64,000 nt of DNA from Microplitis mediator. Its lineage: Eukaryota; Arthropoda; Insecta; Hymenoptera; Braconidae. The notes under the pieces were generated by a model. That model had not been told where the DNA came from, did not search any database, and worked only from the letters and a program-made list of their open reading frames with translations. Shown in pieces: positions 63,974-64,000 of this stretch; position 1 is the first letter of the stretch, and each line of letters starts with the position of its first letter. A program made the translations under genes and the position numbers. The stretch is taken from NCBI RefSeq assembly GCF_029852145.1, contig NC_079970.1:14375783-14439782 (forward strand). Direction: 5' to 3'.

Positions 63974-64000
63974 CACAGTAAAAAATATTGTGTATTTATG
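63974..64000. mobile_element. Start of a second copy of the 300-bp TGTGTT element
   Basis: CACAGTAAAAAATATTGTG after TA, identical to the start of 21325-21624; cut by the window end. Confidence 0.85.

Overview
The window looks like a gene-poor, AT-rich stretch of an insect genome. A parasitoid-type hymenopteran is my guess, but the sequence does not prove it. Evidence for an insect: a spliced multi-exon immunoglobulin-superfamily gene with GT-AG introns of 15 and 25 kb, a BEL/Pao LTR retrotransposon remnant, a Penelope-like element with a GIY-YIG domain, hAT and piggyBac miniature elements, and 5S- and tRNA-like Pol III modules. There is no sign of prokaryotic gene organisation.

Only one host gene is supported. 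Three plus-strand exons (17517-17853, 33060-33307, 58806-59147) have matching splice phases (1, 2/2, 1/1, 1). Together they encode 309 codons: a Ser/Thr-rich stretch, a V-type Ig domain split by the first intron between its first Cys and its Trp, and a second C2-type Ig domain. The start (signal peptide) and the end (further domains, membrane anchor) lie outside the window or were not recognised. It resembles insect sidestep/nephrin-like cell-surface recognition proteins.

Almost everything else is mobile or repetitive DNA. 740-3270 is a decayed BEL/Pao element on the minus strand. 3400-11800 holds nothing I can name. 11850-17100 has a Penelope-like remnant split by a 947-bp foldback element. 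18200-31630 is an almost continuous mosaic of terminal-inverted-repeat (TIR) elements, ending in a 5.4-kb element that carries a 4.1-kb palindrome. 32696-40550 has a piggyBac MITE, tRNA-bearing 220-bp tandem units, a 523-bp tandem repeat and a 134-bp tandem array. 45984-48115 is a probable solo LTR with a hAT MITE inside. 48270-56650 is a second nest of TIR elements, and 60732-61454 is a near-identical second copy of one of them. The window ends with a 5S-rRNA-like module and the start of another TIR element.

Two themes stand out. First, many TIR elements are built the same way: CAC-type ends at a TA dinucleotide, or CCC-type ends with a 2-bp duplication. Each family is filled with its own short word repeated in both orientations, for example ATGATNATCATG, ACGATGTTAACATCGT, TGACGTCA or GAGGCTCA. 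Second, several of these unrelated families carry a tRNA-like Pol III module. This is the most interesting candidate for an undescribed arrangement. Several insertions are confirmed by empty-site paralogues inside the window itself.
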